Shown here: in pieces, positions 1 to 8,042 of the stretch
Position numbering within the stretch: the stretch's first letter is position 1
Layout: each line of letters opens with the position of its first letter
Made by a program: the position numbers and the translations under genes
Source of the DNA: Halioglobus sp.
GTDB taxonomy: Bacteria; Pseudomonadota; Gammaproteobacteria; Pseudomonadales; Halieaceae
Length of the DNA stretch: 40,932 bases
NCBI GenBank assembly: GCA_020443425.1
Contig: JAGRIE010000036.1
Location: forward strand, 1-40,932
Direction: 5' to 3'
Notes under the pieces: model-generated
The model's input: only the letters and a program-made list of their open reading frames with translations
Told to the model about the DNA's origin: nothing
Databases searched by the model: none

Positions 1-1
1 A

Positions 2-1537
2 GCGCCTACCGTTACCAAAGACGGGGTCTCTGTAGCGAAAGAAATCCAGCTCAAGGACAAAATCGAAAACATGGGCGCCCAGATGGTCAAGGAAGTCGCT
101 TCGCAGGCGTCTGATGTCGCCGGTGACGGCACCACGACCGCTACCGTGCTGGCACAGGCCATCGTCAACGAAGGCCTCAAGTCCGTTGCTGCGGGTATGA
201 ACCCGATGGATCTCAAGCGCGGTATTGACAAGGCAATTGCTGCAGCTGTGGAGAAAATCTCTGCGGCGGCCATCCCCTGTGAAGACGGCAAGGCCATCGC
301 GCAGGTGGGCTCCATTTCCGCAAACAGCGACACTGCGGTCGGTGAGATCATTGCTGAAGCCATGGCGAAAGTCGGCAAAGAGGGTGTGATCACCGTTGAG
401 GAAGGCTCCGGTCTGGAAAATGAGCTCGACGTCGTCGAGGGCATGCAGTTCGATCGCGGGTACCTGTCTCCCTACTTCATCAACAACCAGGAGAGCATGA
501 GCGTCAATATCGACGATCCCTATATCCTGCTGGTGGAAAAGAAAATCTCCAACATCCGTGAACTGCTGCCACTGCTGGAGCAGATCGCCAAGTCCTCCCG
601 TCCGCTGGTGATTGTCGCTGAAGACGTTGAAGGTGAAGCGCTGGCCACCCTGGTAGTGAACAACCTCCGCGGCATCGTAAAAGTGACTGCCTGTAAGGCG
701 CCCGGCTTCGGCGATCGCCGCAAAGCGATGCTGCAGGATATCGCTATCCTCACCGGTGGTACTGTCATCTCCGAAGAAGTGGGTCTCGACCTCGAGTCGG
801 CTACCCTGGAGCATCTCGGTAGCGCCAAGCGTGTCACTATGGACAAGGATAACAGCACGATCATTGATGGTGCTGGCGATGCAGAGGCCATCAAGGCACG
901 TGTCGGTGAAATCCGCGTACAGATCGAGAATACCTCGTCTGACTACGATCGCGAGAAATTGCAGGAGCGTGTTGCCAAGCTGGCCGGTGGTGTCGCTGTC
1001 ATCAAGGTGGGCGCTGCTACTGAAATCGAAATGAAAGAGAAGAAAGCCCGCGTCGAAGATGCGCTGCACGCGACCCGCGCTGCTGTTGAAGAGGGCGTGG
1101 TTGCCGGCGGCGGTGTAGCCCTGGTGCGCGCACTGATGGAAATCACCGGCCTGAAGGGTGATAACGAAGACCAGACTCACGGTATCAACGCGGCCCTGCG
1201 CGCAATGGAAGCCCCGCTGCGCCAGATCGTTCAGAATGCCGGCGACGAAGGTTCCGTGGTGCTGGACAAAGTGAAAAACGAAGGCACGGGAAATTACGGC
1301 TACAATGCAGCAACCGGTGAGTACGGCGACATGATCGCGATGGGTATCCTGGACCCGGCCAAAGTGACGCGTACTGCGTTGCAAGCGGCAGGCTCCGTGG
1401 CTGGCCTGATGATCACGACAGAAGTGATGATCACCGATGCAGTCGAGGAGTCCGACGGTGGCGCCGCCGGCGGCATGCCCGATATGGGCGGCATGGGCGG
1501 CATGGGTGGCATGGGTGGCATGGGCGGTATGATGTAA
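2..1537 (+). CDS. groL: Chaperonin GroEL, 5'-truncated by window edge
   Basis: This is the 60-kDa chaperonin, which encloses unfolded proteins in a double-ring cage and works with GroES and ATP in the cytoplasm. The reading frame is open from base 2, so about 45 N-terminal residues and groS lie outside the window. 511 residues are visible. The nucleotide-site motif GDGTTTATV, the apical segment [12 protein letters not shown], the [14 protein letters not shown] segment and the hinge-region GGGVAL are all intact. The protein ends in the usual Gly-Gly-Met repeats (six GGM-type units after MPDM). A strong intrinsic terminator follows 26 bases after the stop. The family assignment is certain; whether other groEL copies exist in the genome cannot be told from here. 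Confidence 0.98.
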   Translation, partial: APTVTKDGVSVAKEIQLKDKIENMGAQMVKEVASQASDVAGDGTTTATVLAQAIVNEGLKSVAAGMNPMDLKRGIDKAIAAAVEKISAAAIPCEDGKAIAQVGSISANSDTAVGEIIAEAMAKVGKEGVITVEEGSGLENELDVVEGMQFDRGYLSPYFINNQESMSVNIDDPYILLVEKKISNIRELLPLLEQIAKSSRPLVIVAEDVEGEALATLVVNNLRGIVKVTACKAPGFGDRRKAMLQDIAILTGGTVISEEVGLDLESATLEHLGSAKRVTMDKDNSTIIDGAGDAEAIKARVGEIRVQIENTSSDYDREKLQERVAKLAGGVAVIKVGAATEIEMKEKKARVEDALHATRAAVEEGVVAGGGVALVRALMEITGLKGDNEDQTHGINAALRAMEAPLRQIVQNAGDEGSVVLDKVKNEGTGNYGYNAATGEYGDMIAMGILDPAKVTRTALQAAGSVAGLMITTEVMITDAVEESDGGAAGGMPDMGGMGGMGGMGGMGGMM

Positions 1538-1565
1538 CCCGGCCCCTGCCCGGTCTGAATAGAAA

Positions 1566-1591
1566 CCCCACCGTTTGGTGGGGTTTTTTTT
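1566..1591 (+). terminator. Intrinsic terminator of groL
   Basis: A perfect 7-bp stem (CCCCACC at 1566-1572 and GGTGGGG at 1577-1583) with a GTTT loop is followed by eight T residues (1584-1591). It lies directly downstream of the groL stop codon. Confidence 0.93.
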
Positions 1592-1693
1592 ATGGCAAAA
1601 AAAGGTGTGGGAGTGCTGTTTAGCAGGACTCCACTGCTTTATATTATGTACAATATCCGCAGGTTTACTTAAAAACAACAAGGGGAGAAAACC

Positions 1694-2314
1694 ATGGTTC
1701 TTGATTTCATTTTCCGTTGGGCGCACGTCCTGTTCGGTATCGTCTGGATAGGGATGCTGTACTACTTCAATTTCGTTCAAACCGAGTACTTCAAGGAAGC
1801 TGAAGCGGGTGCCAAGGCTGACGCCATGAAAAAACTGGCTCCTCGCGCACTCTGGTGGTTCCGCTGGGGCGCAATGTTTACCTTCCTGACCGGCCTTGTC
1901 CTGCTGCACCTGGTCGGCGCCACCACCAACTTCATGGGCATGCCCCTGATCACCATAGGCGCGTTGGCCGGTACTTTCATGTTTCTGAACGTCTGGTTGA
2001 TTATCTGGCCAAAGCAGCAGATTGTGCTGGGGTTAAAAGAGGGCGATGGTCCATCCAGCGCGGCGAAAGCAGGTCTGGCGTCTCGGACCAACACACTGCT
2101 GTCTGGTCCGATGCTGTTCGGTATGTTGGGCTCGAAGCATCTTTACATTGAAGATGTCAGCAGCGTGGGTATATTTGCCTGTCTGGCGATTATCATACTC
2201 CTTGAGGCAAATGCACTGTTTGGCAAATTGGGTCCCATGGCCAGCGTCAAAGGAGTCATTCACTGCAGCCTTGGCCTGACTGGTTTGATCTGGGCGCTGC
2301 TCGCCTTCCTGTAG
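1694..2314 (+). CDS. Integral membrane protein of the PuuD N-terminal (Urate_ox_N-like) family
   Basis: A 206-residue hydrophobic protein with about five or six membrane segments (roughly residues 7-27, 55-75, 85-105, 133-147, 156-175 and 185-205). The opening RWAHVLFGIVWIG followed by YYFNFVQ and the later SRTNTLLSGPMLF resemble the membrane half of the PuuD-type urate hydroxylase. The C-terminal cytochrome c domain of full-length PuuD is absent: there is no CxxCH motif. Histidines at 11, 72, 149 and 190 lie in or beside membrane segments and could bind heme, but this is inference. The start is supported by AAGGGGA at 1680-1686, eight bases upstream of the ATG. The gene is flanked by terminators and stands alone. 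No purine-breakdown gene is nearby, so a urate function is doubtful. Family confidence is moderate; function is unknown. Confidence 0.72.
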   Translation: MVLDFIFRWAHVLFGIVWIGMLYYFNFVQTEYFKEAEAGAKADAMKKLAPRALWWFRWGAMFTFLTGLVLLHLVGATTNFMGMPLITIGALAGTFMFLNVWLIIWPKQQIVLGLKEGDGPSSAAKAGLASRTNTLLSGPMLFGMLGSKHLYIEDVSSVGIFACLAIIILLEANALFGKLGPMASVKGVIHCSLGLTGLIWALLAFL

Positions 2315-2335
2315 GCTGGCCTTTCATCATATAAA

Positions 2336-2358
2336 GCCGGGGATTCCCCGGCTTTTTT
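2336..2358 (+). terminator. Intrinsic terminator after the PuuD-like gene
   Basis: A 7-bp stem GCCGGGG (2336-2342) and CCCCGGC (2346-2352) with an ATT loop is followed by six T residues (2353-2358), 21 bases after the stop codon. Confidence 0.92.
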
Positions 2359-2381
2359 GTTCCGCTCCAGCAAGTGATCTG

Positions 2382-2387
2382 TATAAT
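2382..2387 (+). promoter_or_regulatory. Candidate -10 box for the coiled-coil gene
   Basis: A perfect TATAAT lies 32 bases upstream of the ATG at 2420, in the short gap after the preceding terminator. No convincing -35 box sits at the expected distance, so this is only a partial promoter call. Confidence 0.45.
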
Positions 2388-2419
2388 CGTATTTTCTACC
2401 TGCGCAGTGTATTTCTCTC

Positions 2420-3208
2420 ATGCCACACGATGATCTTGAGCACATTCCTCCCATCGTCCCGACCCGGGACGGCCAGCCCGAGCGCCGCCCGGCAAAGGGG
2501 CGGACAGGCAAGGGTGAGGCCGGCCAGCAGTCCGGCGTGCAGAAACCGGCGACCCGGCCAGCGGGTACAGGCGGGTTGGCGCGACTCGGAATTGCGCTCT
2601 CCCTGCTGGCCGCTATAGGGGTCGGTTTATGGGCCTGGATGCTGCAGACACAACTGCTACAGGCCAATGAGCAAATGCGCGAGTACGCCACGCGAATCGG
2701 CGATCTGGAGGCCCGTTTATCGGACACAGATGAAGGCATGAACCAGAATGCCGAGGTGCAGGCTGTCAAGATTGCAGAGCTCGAAAAAGAGGTGCGCAAG
2801 CTTTGGGACAATGTCTGGAAGGAGTCCAAGGCACGGCTGGAAAAACTGGAGGCCGCTAGCGGCACCCAGGAGAAAGGCCTGAAAAGCCTGCAAGGCTCGT
2901 TAGGCACATCACAGGCGCAATTGAAGGACACCGCGGGCGAGATCGACAGGCTGAGGGCGGATATGGCAGAACTGAAAAGTATTTCCGGCGATCTCGCGCG
3001 GTTGATATCCAGCGCCAAGGCCAACCAGGCTGAGGTAGAGCGTGTAGCGGACAACCTCAACCAGATCAATCTCGCCGTGGCCAAGCTGGAGAAGCGGGTC
3101 GCGGGGAATGAGGAGTGGGTGGCTTCGATCAATGCCTTTCGCCAGCAGGTCAACACCAGCCTGAGCCAGATGCAGACGGCGATTCGAGCGCAATCTGCCC
3201 CGCAATGA
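2420..3208 (+). CDS. Membrane-anchored coiled-coil protein, function unknown
   Basis: A 262-residue protein I cannot name. The first 50 residues are polar, rich in proline and basic residues, and probably disordered. Residues about 53-75 form one membrane helix (IALSLLAAIGVGLWAW core). The rest, about residues 78-255, is charged and heptad-like with many Leu, Lys and Glu residues, and is probably one long coiled coil. The topology expected from the positive charge before the helix is cytoplasmic N-terminus and periplasmic coiled coil. There is no enzymatic motif, Walker box or lipobox. No clear Shine-Dalgarno sequence precedes the ATG. Its overall architecture resembles HemX-like or cell-envelope scaffold proteins, but no sequence hallmark supports either. 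Confidence 0.8.
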   Translation: MPHDDLEHIPPIVPTRDGQPERRPAKGRTGKGEAGQQSGVQKPATRPAGTGGLARLGIALSLLAAIGVGLWAWMLQTQLLQANEQMREYATRIGDLEARLSDTDEGMNQNAEVQAVKIAELEKEVRKLWDNVWKESKARLEKLEAASGTQEKGLKSLQGSLGTSQAQLKDTAGEIDRLRADMAELKSISGDLARLISSAKANQAEVERVADNLNQINLAVAKLEKRVAGNEEWVASINAFRQQVNTSLSQMQTAIRAQSAPQ

Positions 3209-3262
3209 GAGTTTAAGCGTCGCTTGGCAGGCCGAATTCGATACCTGCCGAAATGGATTGGT

Positions 3263-3291
3263 GGGGTGTAGTATAGGCGCCCCGTTTTTTT
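3263..3291 (+). terminator. Possible intrinsic terminator just upstream of fumarase
   Basis: GGGGTG (3263-3268) can pair with CGCCCC (3278-3283), including one G-U pair, across a 9-base loop. One G and seven T residues (3285-3291) follow. It lies 55 bases after the coiled-coil gene and 24 bases before the fumarase ATG. The same stretch contains GTATAG, which could instead be part of a fumarase -10 region, so the two readings compete. Confidence 0.4.
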
Positions 3292-3315
3292 ACCCTCGCA
3301 CCACAAGGACCTACC

Positions 3316-4839
3316 ATGACAGTTATTCGCCAGGACGACTTCATCGATAGTATTGCCGATGCCCTGCAGTTCATTTCTTACTACCACCCGCTGGATTTTG
3401 TGAAGGCGGTGAATGAAGCGTATGAGCGCGAGCAGAACCCTGCCGCGCGCGACGCCATGGCGCAAATTCTGATCAATTCCCGGATGTGCGCGCAGGGTCA
3501 CCGCCCCATCTGTCAGGATACGGGCATCGTCACGGTGTTCCTCAAAATTGGCATGGACGTGCAGTGGGATGCGGAGCTGTCGGTGGCGGATATGGTCAAC
3601 GAGGGTGTGCGCAGGGCCTATACGCACCCGGATAATGTGCTGCGCGCATCGATTCTGGAAGATCCTGCAGGCGCGCGGCGCAATACCAAAGACAATACGC
3701 CGGCAGTGATTCATATGGACGTCGTGAAGGGCAACACCGTGGATGTGCAGGTGGCGGCCAAGGGTGGCGGCTCGGAAAACAAGTCCAAACTGGCTATGTT
3801 GAACCCGTCCGACAGCATTGTTGACTGGGTGGTGAAAACAATCCCCACGATGGGCGCCGGTTGGTGCCCCCCTGGCATGCTGGGTATCGGTATCGGCGGA
3901 ACCGCCGAGAAGGCCGCGGTCATGGCCAAGGAAGCACTGATGGATCCTATCGATATCCATGAGCTGCGCGAGCGAGGCCCGTCAAACCGGGTGGAGGAAC
4001 TGCGTCTGGAGATCATGGAGGAAGTGAACAAACTCGGCATCGGCGCGCAGGGGCTGGGGGGGCTGACCACAGTCATGGATGTGAAAATCCGGGATTACCC
4101 CACACATGCGGCGTCACTGCCGGTGGCGATGATCCCGAACTGTGCGGCGACACGGCATGCGCATTTTGTACTGGATGGCAGCGGTCCCGCCCTGCAAACC
4201 CCTCCCGATATCAACGATTGGCCTGATATCACCTGGGAGGTGGGCGAGAACGTACGGCGTGTCAACCTGGATACCGTGACCCGGGAGGAAGCCGGGCAAT
4301 GGCAGCCCGGGGATACGCTGCTGCTGTCGGGCAAGATGCTGACCGGGCGCGATGCCGCGCACAAGAAAATGAAGGAGTTGATCGAAAGTGGCGAGGGCCT
4401 GCCTCCCGAAGTCGACCTGAAGGGGCGGTTTATCTACTACGTCGGCCCTGTCGATCCGGTCAGGGACGAGGTGATGGGCCCGGCCGGGCCGACGACAGCC
4501 ACGCGAATGGACAAATTTACTGACTTCATTCTGGAACACACCGGTCTGCTGGGTATGATCGGCAAAGCCGAGCGCGGCCCGGTCGGTGTCGAGGCCATCA
4601 AAAAACACCAGGCGGTTTACCTGATGGCAGTGGGCGGCGCCGCCTACCTGGTATCCAAAGCGATTACCTCAGCGCAGGTAGTCGCGTTCCCGGAACTGGG
4701 GATGGAGGCGATTTACGAGTTTGAAGTGAAAGATATGCCTGTCAGTGTCGCCGTCGATGCGAATGGGTCCTCTGTGCATGAAATCGGCCCCAAAATTTGG
4801 CAGGCCAAAATCGCAGCGCAGGCCATAGACGTTGCCTGA
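3316..4839 (+). CDS. fumA: Fumarate hydratase class I, iron-sulfur type
   Basis: This enzyme interconverts fumarate and L-malate in the TCA cycle, using a [4Fe-4S] cluster in the cytoplasm. The 507-residue protein is the fused form with the alpha domain first and the beta domain after about residue 330. The three expected cluster cysteines are visible at C66 (HRPICQDTG), C184 (GAGWCPPG) and C276 (IPNCAATRH). GGGSENK, typical of the family, is also present. The length matches single-chain class I fumarases. The FumA versus FumB name cannot be separated by sequence alone. The ATG follows AAGGAC at about ten bases. The end overlaps the TTG start of sbcB by eight bases, suggesting coupled translation. 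The oxygen-labile cluster makes it a different class from FumC. Confidence 0.96.
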   Translation: MTVIRQDDFIDSIADALQFISYYHPLDFVKAVNEAYEREQNPAARDAMAQILINSRMCAQGHRPICQDTGIVTVFLKIGMDVQWDAELSVADMVNEGVRRAYTHPDNVLRASILEDPAGARRNTKDNTPAVIHMDVVKGNTVDVQVAAKGGGSENKSKLAMLNPSDSIVDWVVKTIPTMGAGWCPPGMLGIGIGGTAEKAAVMAKEALMDPIDIHELRERGPSNRVEELRLEIMEEVNKLGIGAQGLGGLTTVMDVKIRDYPTHAASLPVAMIPNCAATRHAHFVLDGSGPALQTPPDINDWPDITWEVGENVRRVNLDTVTREEAGQWQPGDTLLLSGKMLTGRDAAHKKMKELIESGEGLPPEVDLKGRFIYYVGPVDPVRDEVMGPAGPTTATRMDKFTDFILEHTGLLGMIGKAERGPVGVEAIKKHQAVYLMAVGGAAYLVSKAITSAQVVAFPELGMEAIYEFEVKDMPVSVAVDANGSSVHEIGPKIWQAKIAAQAIDVA

Positions 4840-6280
4840 TACGTTCTACTGGCACGATTATGAAACCTTTGGCGCGAACCCGGCGCGGGACCGGCCCGTG
4901 CAGTTCGCCGGAGTGCGTACCGATGACGCGTTGAATATTATCGGCGAGCCGCTGGTAATATTTTGTCGTCCCGCCAATGATTTCCTGCCGCACCCGCAGG
5001 CCTGCCTGGTCACCGGTATCACACCCCAGCAGGCGCTGGCAGAAGGGCTGCCGGAGTGCGAGTTTATTGCGCGTATCCACCGCGAGCTGTCCGCGCCGGG
5101 AACCTGCGGCGTGGGCTATAACTCCCTGCGGTTTGACGATGAGATCACCCGGCACACGCTGTACCGTAACTTCTTCGACCCGTATGCCCGCGAGTGGCAG
5201 AACGGGAATTCGCGCTGGGATATCATTGATATGGTGCGTACCGCTAATGCGCTGCGACCGGAGGGGATCGAGTGGCCGCTGCGTGAGGACGGCTTGCCCA
5301 GCTTTCGGCTGGAGGACCTCACCCGTGCTAACGGGATCAGCCACACCGCCGCCCACGACGCGCTGTCAGATGTTCATGCCACGATAGCGCTGGCCCGGCT
5401 GATCCGCGAGCGTCAGCCCCGGCTGTACGATTATGTGCTGAAGAGTCGCGACAAGCGCACCGTGCTGGCGCAGCTGGACATCGCATCAATGAAGCCTGTC
5501 CTGCATGTGTCCGGCATGTTTGGTGCCAGTCGGCACAATATTGCGCTGGTGGTGCCACTGGCGGTGCATCCGCAAAACCGCAACGAAATCATCTGTTTCG
5601 ACCTCAGCGCGGATCCGCAGCCGCTGTTTGATTTATCCGTGGAAGAGCTCCAGACGCTGCTGTATACGCGCACTGAGGAACTTCCACCGGGAACCGAGCG
5701 TCCCGGTTTCAAATCGGTTCATGTCAATCGCTGCCCGGTGCTGTTGACGCCGAAGATGGCCGATCCCGCCACAGCGCAGCGCCTGGGCATCAGCGGGGAC
5801 ACCTGCCGCCGGCATCTCGATGCGCTGCGCAAGTATCGCGATCGCGAGGCTGCCGGCTTTACTGAGAAGGTGCAGGCCGTTTACGCCGGTCGCAAATTCG
5901 CAGCGGTCACTGACCCGGACCTGATGCTATACAGCGGTGGTTTCTTTTCCGACACGGACAAGCGGACCATGGAACAGGTGAAATCCAAAGCGCCGGAGCA
6001 GCTTGCCGCAGCTACGTTTGTGTTTGAGGACAAGCGGCTGCCCGAGATGCTGTTCCGCTATCGGGCGCGCAATTATCCCGACAGTCTCTCGCCCGAGGAG
6101 CGCGCACAGTGGGAGGAGTATCGCTTTCAGCGCCTCACCGAGCCGGAGTTTGGTGCCGGGTATTGCATGGAGGAATTCCATGAGGATATCGACTCGCTGC
6201 TCGCCAGTGGCGAGCTGGCACCGGCGCAGCAGGTGCTGATGGAGCAACTGCTGGAATACGCCGACACTTTACTGGCCTGA
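4832..6280 (+). CDS. sbcB: Exodeoxyribonuclease I
   Basis: ExoI degrades single-stranded DNA from 3' to 5' and takes part in recombination and mismatch repair. The 482-residue protein carries the DEDDh exonuclease residues: D9 and E11 in HDYETFG, D102 in RFDDE, H175 and D180 in AHDALSDVH. All are spaced as in the E. coli enzyme (offset by six). The C-terminal ExoI domain is also complete (for example KPVLHVSGMFGA and NRCPVL). The start is TTG at 4832, overlapping the end of the fumarase gene by eight bases. No in-frame ATG lies near, and the homologous protein begins here, but the Shine-Dalgarno sequence is poor, so translation may depend on coupling. The function is certain; the start is slightly less so. 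Confidence 0.96.
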   Translation: MPDTFYWHDYETFGANPARDRPVQFAGVRTDDALNIIGEPLVIFCRPANDFLPHPQACLVTGITPQQALAEGLPECEFIARIHRELSAPGTCGVGYNSLRFDDEITRHTLYRNFFDPYAREWQNGNSRWDIIDMVRTANALRPEGIEWPLREDGLPSFRLEDLTRANGISHTAAHDALSDVHATIALARLIRERQPRLYDYVLKSRDKRTVLAQLDIASMKPVLHVSGMFGASRHNIALVVPLAVHPQNRNEIICFDLSADPQPLFDLSVEELQTLLYTRTEELPPGTERPGFKSVHVNRCPVLLTPKMADPATAQRLGISGDTCRRHLDALRKYRDREAAGFTEKVQAVYAGRKFAAVTDPDLMLYSGGFFSDTDKRTMEQVKSKAPEQLAAATFVFEDKRLPEMLFRYRARNYPDSLSPEERAQWEEYRFQRLTEPEFGAGYCMEEFHEDIDSLLASGELAPAQQVLMEQLLEYADTLLA

Positions 6281-6310
6281 GCCCGATAAATTTCTTTGGT
6301 ATTACGCACA

Positions 6311-6339
6311 TGGGCAGGGCCTTGTGGCGCCCTTATAAT
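6311..6339 (+). promoter_or_regulatory. Candidate sigma-70 promoter of pyrB
   Basis: TGGGCA (6311-6316) and a perfect TATAAT (6334-6339) are separated by exactly 17 bases. Transcription would begin about 43 bases before the GTG start of pyrB. No pyrimidine-sensing leader peptide or attenuator is visible in this short leader. Confidence 0.6.
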
Positions 6340-6388
6340 GGCCGTCGCGCAGTCCGCGCCAGTCTTGTGTCAGCTCAGGAGAACCAGC

Positions 6389-7402
6389 GTGCAGTTTGCC
6401 GGCAGTCATATCCTTTCGGTGTCCCAGTTTGAGCGGGACGATGTAGAACAGATATTCGCTGTCGCCGATCGCATGGCGCCCTACGCCCAACGCCGGCGTG
6501 TCACCACAGTGCTCAATGGCGCGATTCTGGGGGCTATGTTCTTCGAACCCAGCACCAGAACGCGGGTAAGCTTTGGCAGTGCGTTCAACCTGCTCGGTGG
6601 GGAGGTGCGCGAAACCACCGGCTTCGAGAACTCCGCCATCGCCAAAGGGGAGTCCCTTTACGATACCGCCAGGGTGCTCAGCGGCTATTCAGATGTAATC
6701 GCCATGCGGCACCCCGATGTCGGCTCGGTGAGCGAGTTCGCCGCGGCCAGTCGCGTCCCGGTGATCAACGGGGGGGACGGCAGCAATGAGCACCCCAGCC
6801 AGGCGCTGCTGGACCTGTACACCATTCGCAGTGAAATAGCCGCCAGCGGGCGCAGTATTGATCAGTTGCGCATCGCGATGGTGGGCGACCTGCGCTATGG
6901 CCGGACGGTGCATTCCCTGTGCAAGCTCCTGTGCCGCTTCAAGGGCGTGCAGGTGGTGCTGGTGTCGCCAGAGGCATTGCGGATGCCGCCAGAGATCGTT
7001 GAGGACCTGCGCAGCACCGGGCACAGTGTACTGGAGTCCGACAAGCTGGAGGAGAGCATCTCCCATGTGGACATTGTCTACTCCACACGTATCCAGGAGG
7101 AGCGTTTCAGCTCGCAGGAGGAGGCAGACCTGTACCGCGGTCGCTTCCGCCTGAACCAGAATATCTATACCCATCACTGCGAGCCGAACACCGTCATCAT
7201 GCACCCGCTGCCGCGGGATTCTCGAGCCAATGCGCGGGAGTTGGACGACGACCTGAACGACAATCCCAATCTGGCCATTTTCCGTCAAACCGATAATGGC
7301 CTGCTGGTGCGTATGGCGCTGTTCGCACTGATTCTTGATGTGGTGGACGAGGTGGATAAGTACTCGCGCGATGTGAACTGGTATACCGGCGGGCGGTTTT
7401 GA
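6389..7402 (+). CDS. pyrB: Aspartate carbamoyltransferase catalytic chain
   Basis: This enzyme joins carbamoyl phosphate and aspartate in the first committed step of pyrimidine synthesis. The carbamoyl-phosphate site STRTR is at residues 55-59. The lysine loop AKGES has K86, followed by MRHP, and GDGSNEHPSQALLD and the aspartate-domain VGDLRYGRTVHSL are present. The start is GTG at 6389: AGGAG (6377-6381) lies seven bases upstream. The frame stays open to 6296, but that extension overlaps the promoter. At 337 residues it is longer than E. coli PyrB (311) because of insertions and a C-terminal extension. No pyrI or pyrC is adjacent, so the regulatory partner, if any, is not encoded here. It overlaps nudF by four bases. 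Confidence 0.95.
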   Translation: MQFAGSHILSVSQFERDDVEQIFAVADRMAPYAQRRRVTTVLNGAILGAMFFEPSTRTRVSFGSAFNLLGGEVRETTGFENSAIAKGESLYDTARVLSGYSDVIAMRHPDVGSVSEFAAASRVPVINGGDGSNEHPSQALLDLYTIRSEIAASGRSIDQLRIAMVGDLRYGRTVHSLCKLLCRFKGVQVVLVSPEALRMPPEIVEDLRSTGHSVLESDKLEESISHVDIVYSTRIQEERFSSQEEADLYRGRFRLNQNIYTHHCEPNTVIMHPLPRDSRANARELDDDLNDNPNLAIFRQTDNGLLVRMALFALILDVVDEVDKYSRDVNWYTGGRF

Positions 7403-8019
7403 AATCTTTGGAACTACAGTTTGGAGCGCAGGATGTGCGGGTGCTGGATGACACGACCGTCTGGTCCGGCCATTATTCCATGCGCAAGCTGACCCTGCAG
7501 CACCGGCGTTTTGACGGCGGCTGGAGTGAGCCGTTGGTGCGGGAAGTGTTCGAGCGCGGTGATGCCGTGGGCGTGCTTCCCTATGATCCCGTCAGCGATA
7601 CATTGGTAATGATTGAACAGTTCCGCCCCGGTGCCATCCGTGGCGACGATAGCCCCTGGATGCTGGAGCTGATTGCCGGGGTTGTGGAGGAAGGTGAGAG
7701 TGACGTGGCCGTGGTTCATCGCGAGGCGATGGAGGAGGCCGGGTGTGAGCTCTCCGAGTTGCTGCCCATCGCAACGGTTTTCCCGAGCGCCGGTGCCTGT
7801 ACAGAGCGGGTTCGCCTGTTCTGTGGTCGGGTGAATTCAGCGGCTATCGGTGAACTGCGCGGTTTGCAGGAGGAGGGTGAGGATATCCTGGTCCACTCTA
7901 TCCCGCGCCGTGATGCCTTGCAGTTGCTGGCGCAGGACCGCATCCCCAACGGACACACCCTGATCGCGCTGCAGTGGCTGCAGATCCACGGTGCCGCGGT
8001 GCGTGAGCGCTGGTGCTGA
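7399..8019 (+). CDS. nudF: ADP-ribose pyrophosphatase, Nudix family
   Basis: It hydrolyses ADP-ribose to AMP and ribose 5-phosphate, clearing a reactive by-product of NAD turnover. The Nudix box is complete at residues 94-116, with G-x5-E-x7-REAMEEAG spacing. The preceding VMIEQFRPGA and WMLELIAG match the NudF subgroup, as does the length of 206 residues (E. coli NudF has 209). The start is TTG at 7399, overlapping the pyrB stop by four bases, so translation is probably coupled. No ATG exists near the expected N-terminus. The specific substrate is inferred from subfamily resemblance; another nucleoside diphosphate sugar is possible. Confidence 0.9.
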   Translation: MKSLELQFGAQDVRVLDDTTVWSGHYSMRKLTLQHRRFDGGWSEPLVREVFERGDAVGVLPYDPVSDTLVMIEQFRPGAIRGDDSPWMLELIAGVVEEGESDVAVVHREAMEEAGCELSELLPIATVFPSAGACTERVRLFCGRVNSAAIGELRGLQEEGEDILVHSIPRRDALQLLAQDRIPNGHTLIALQWLQIHGAAVRERWC

Positions 8020-8042
8020 AGCGGCGCAGCGCCCGATTGCAT

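Noticed and set aside
1455-1534. Short tandem repeats rich in GGC ATG near the end of groL
   Set aside because: They encode the normal Gly-Gly-Met tail of GroEL and are not a CRISPR array or independent repeat.
1694-2314. Annotation as a functional urate oxidase
   Set aside because: The cytochrome c half is missing and no uricase, transthyretin-like or allantoin gene is nearby, so only the family resemblance is claimed.
2260-3960. 566-residue open frame on the minus strand
   Set aside because: It covers the plus-strand coiled-coil and fumarase genes, both supported by composition or clear homology; its translation shows no recognisable domain and is a high-GC shadow.
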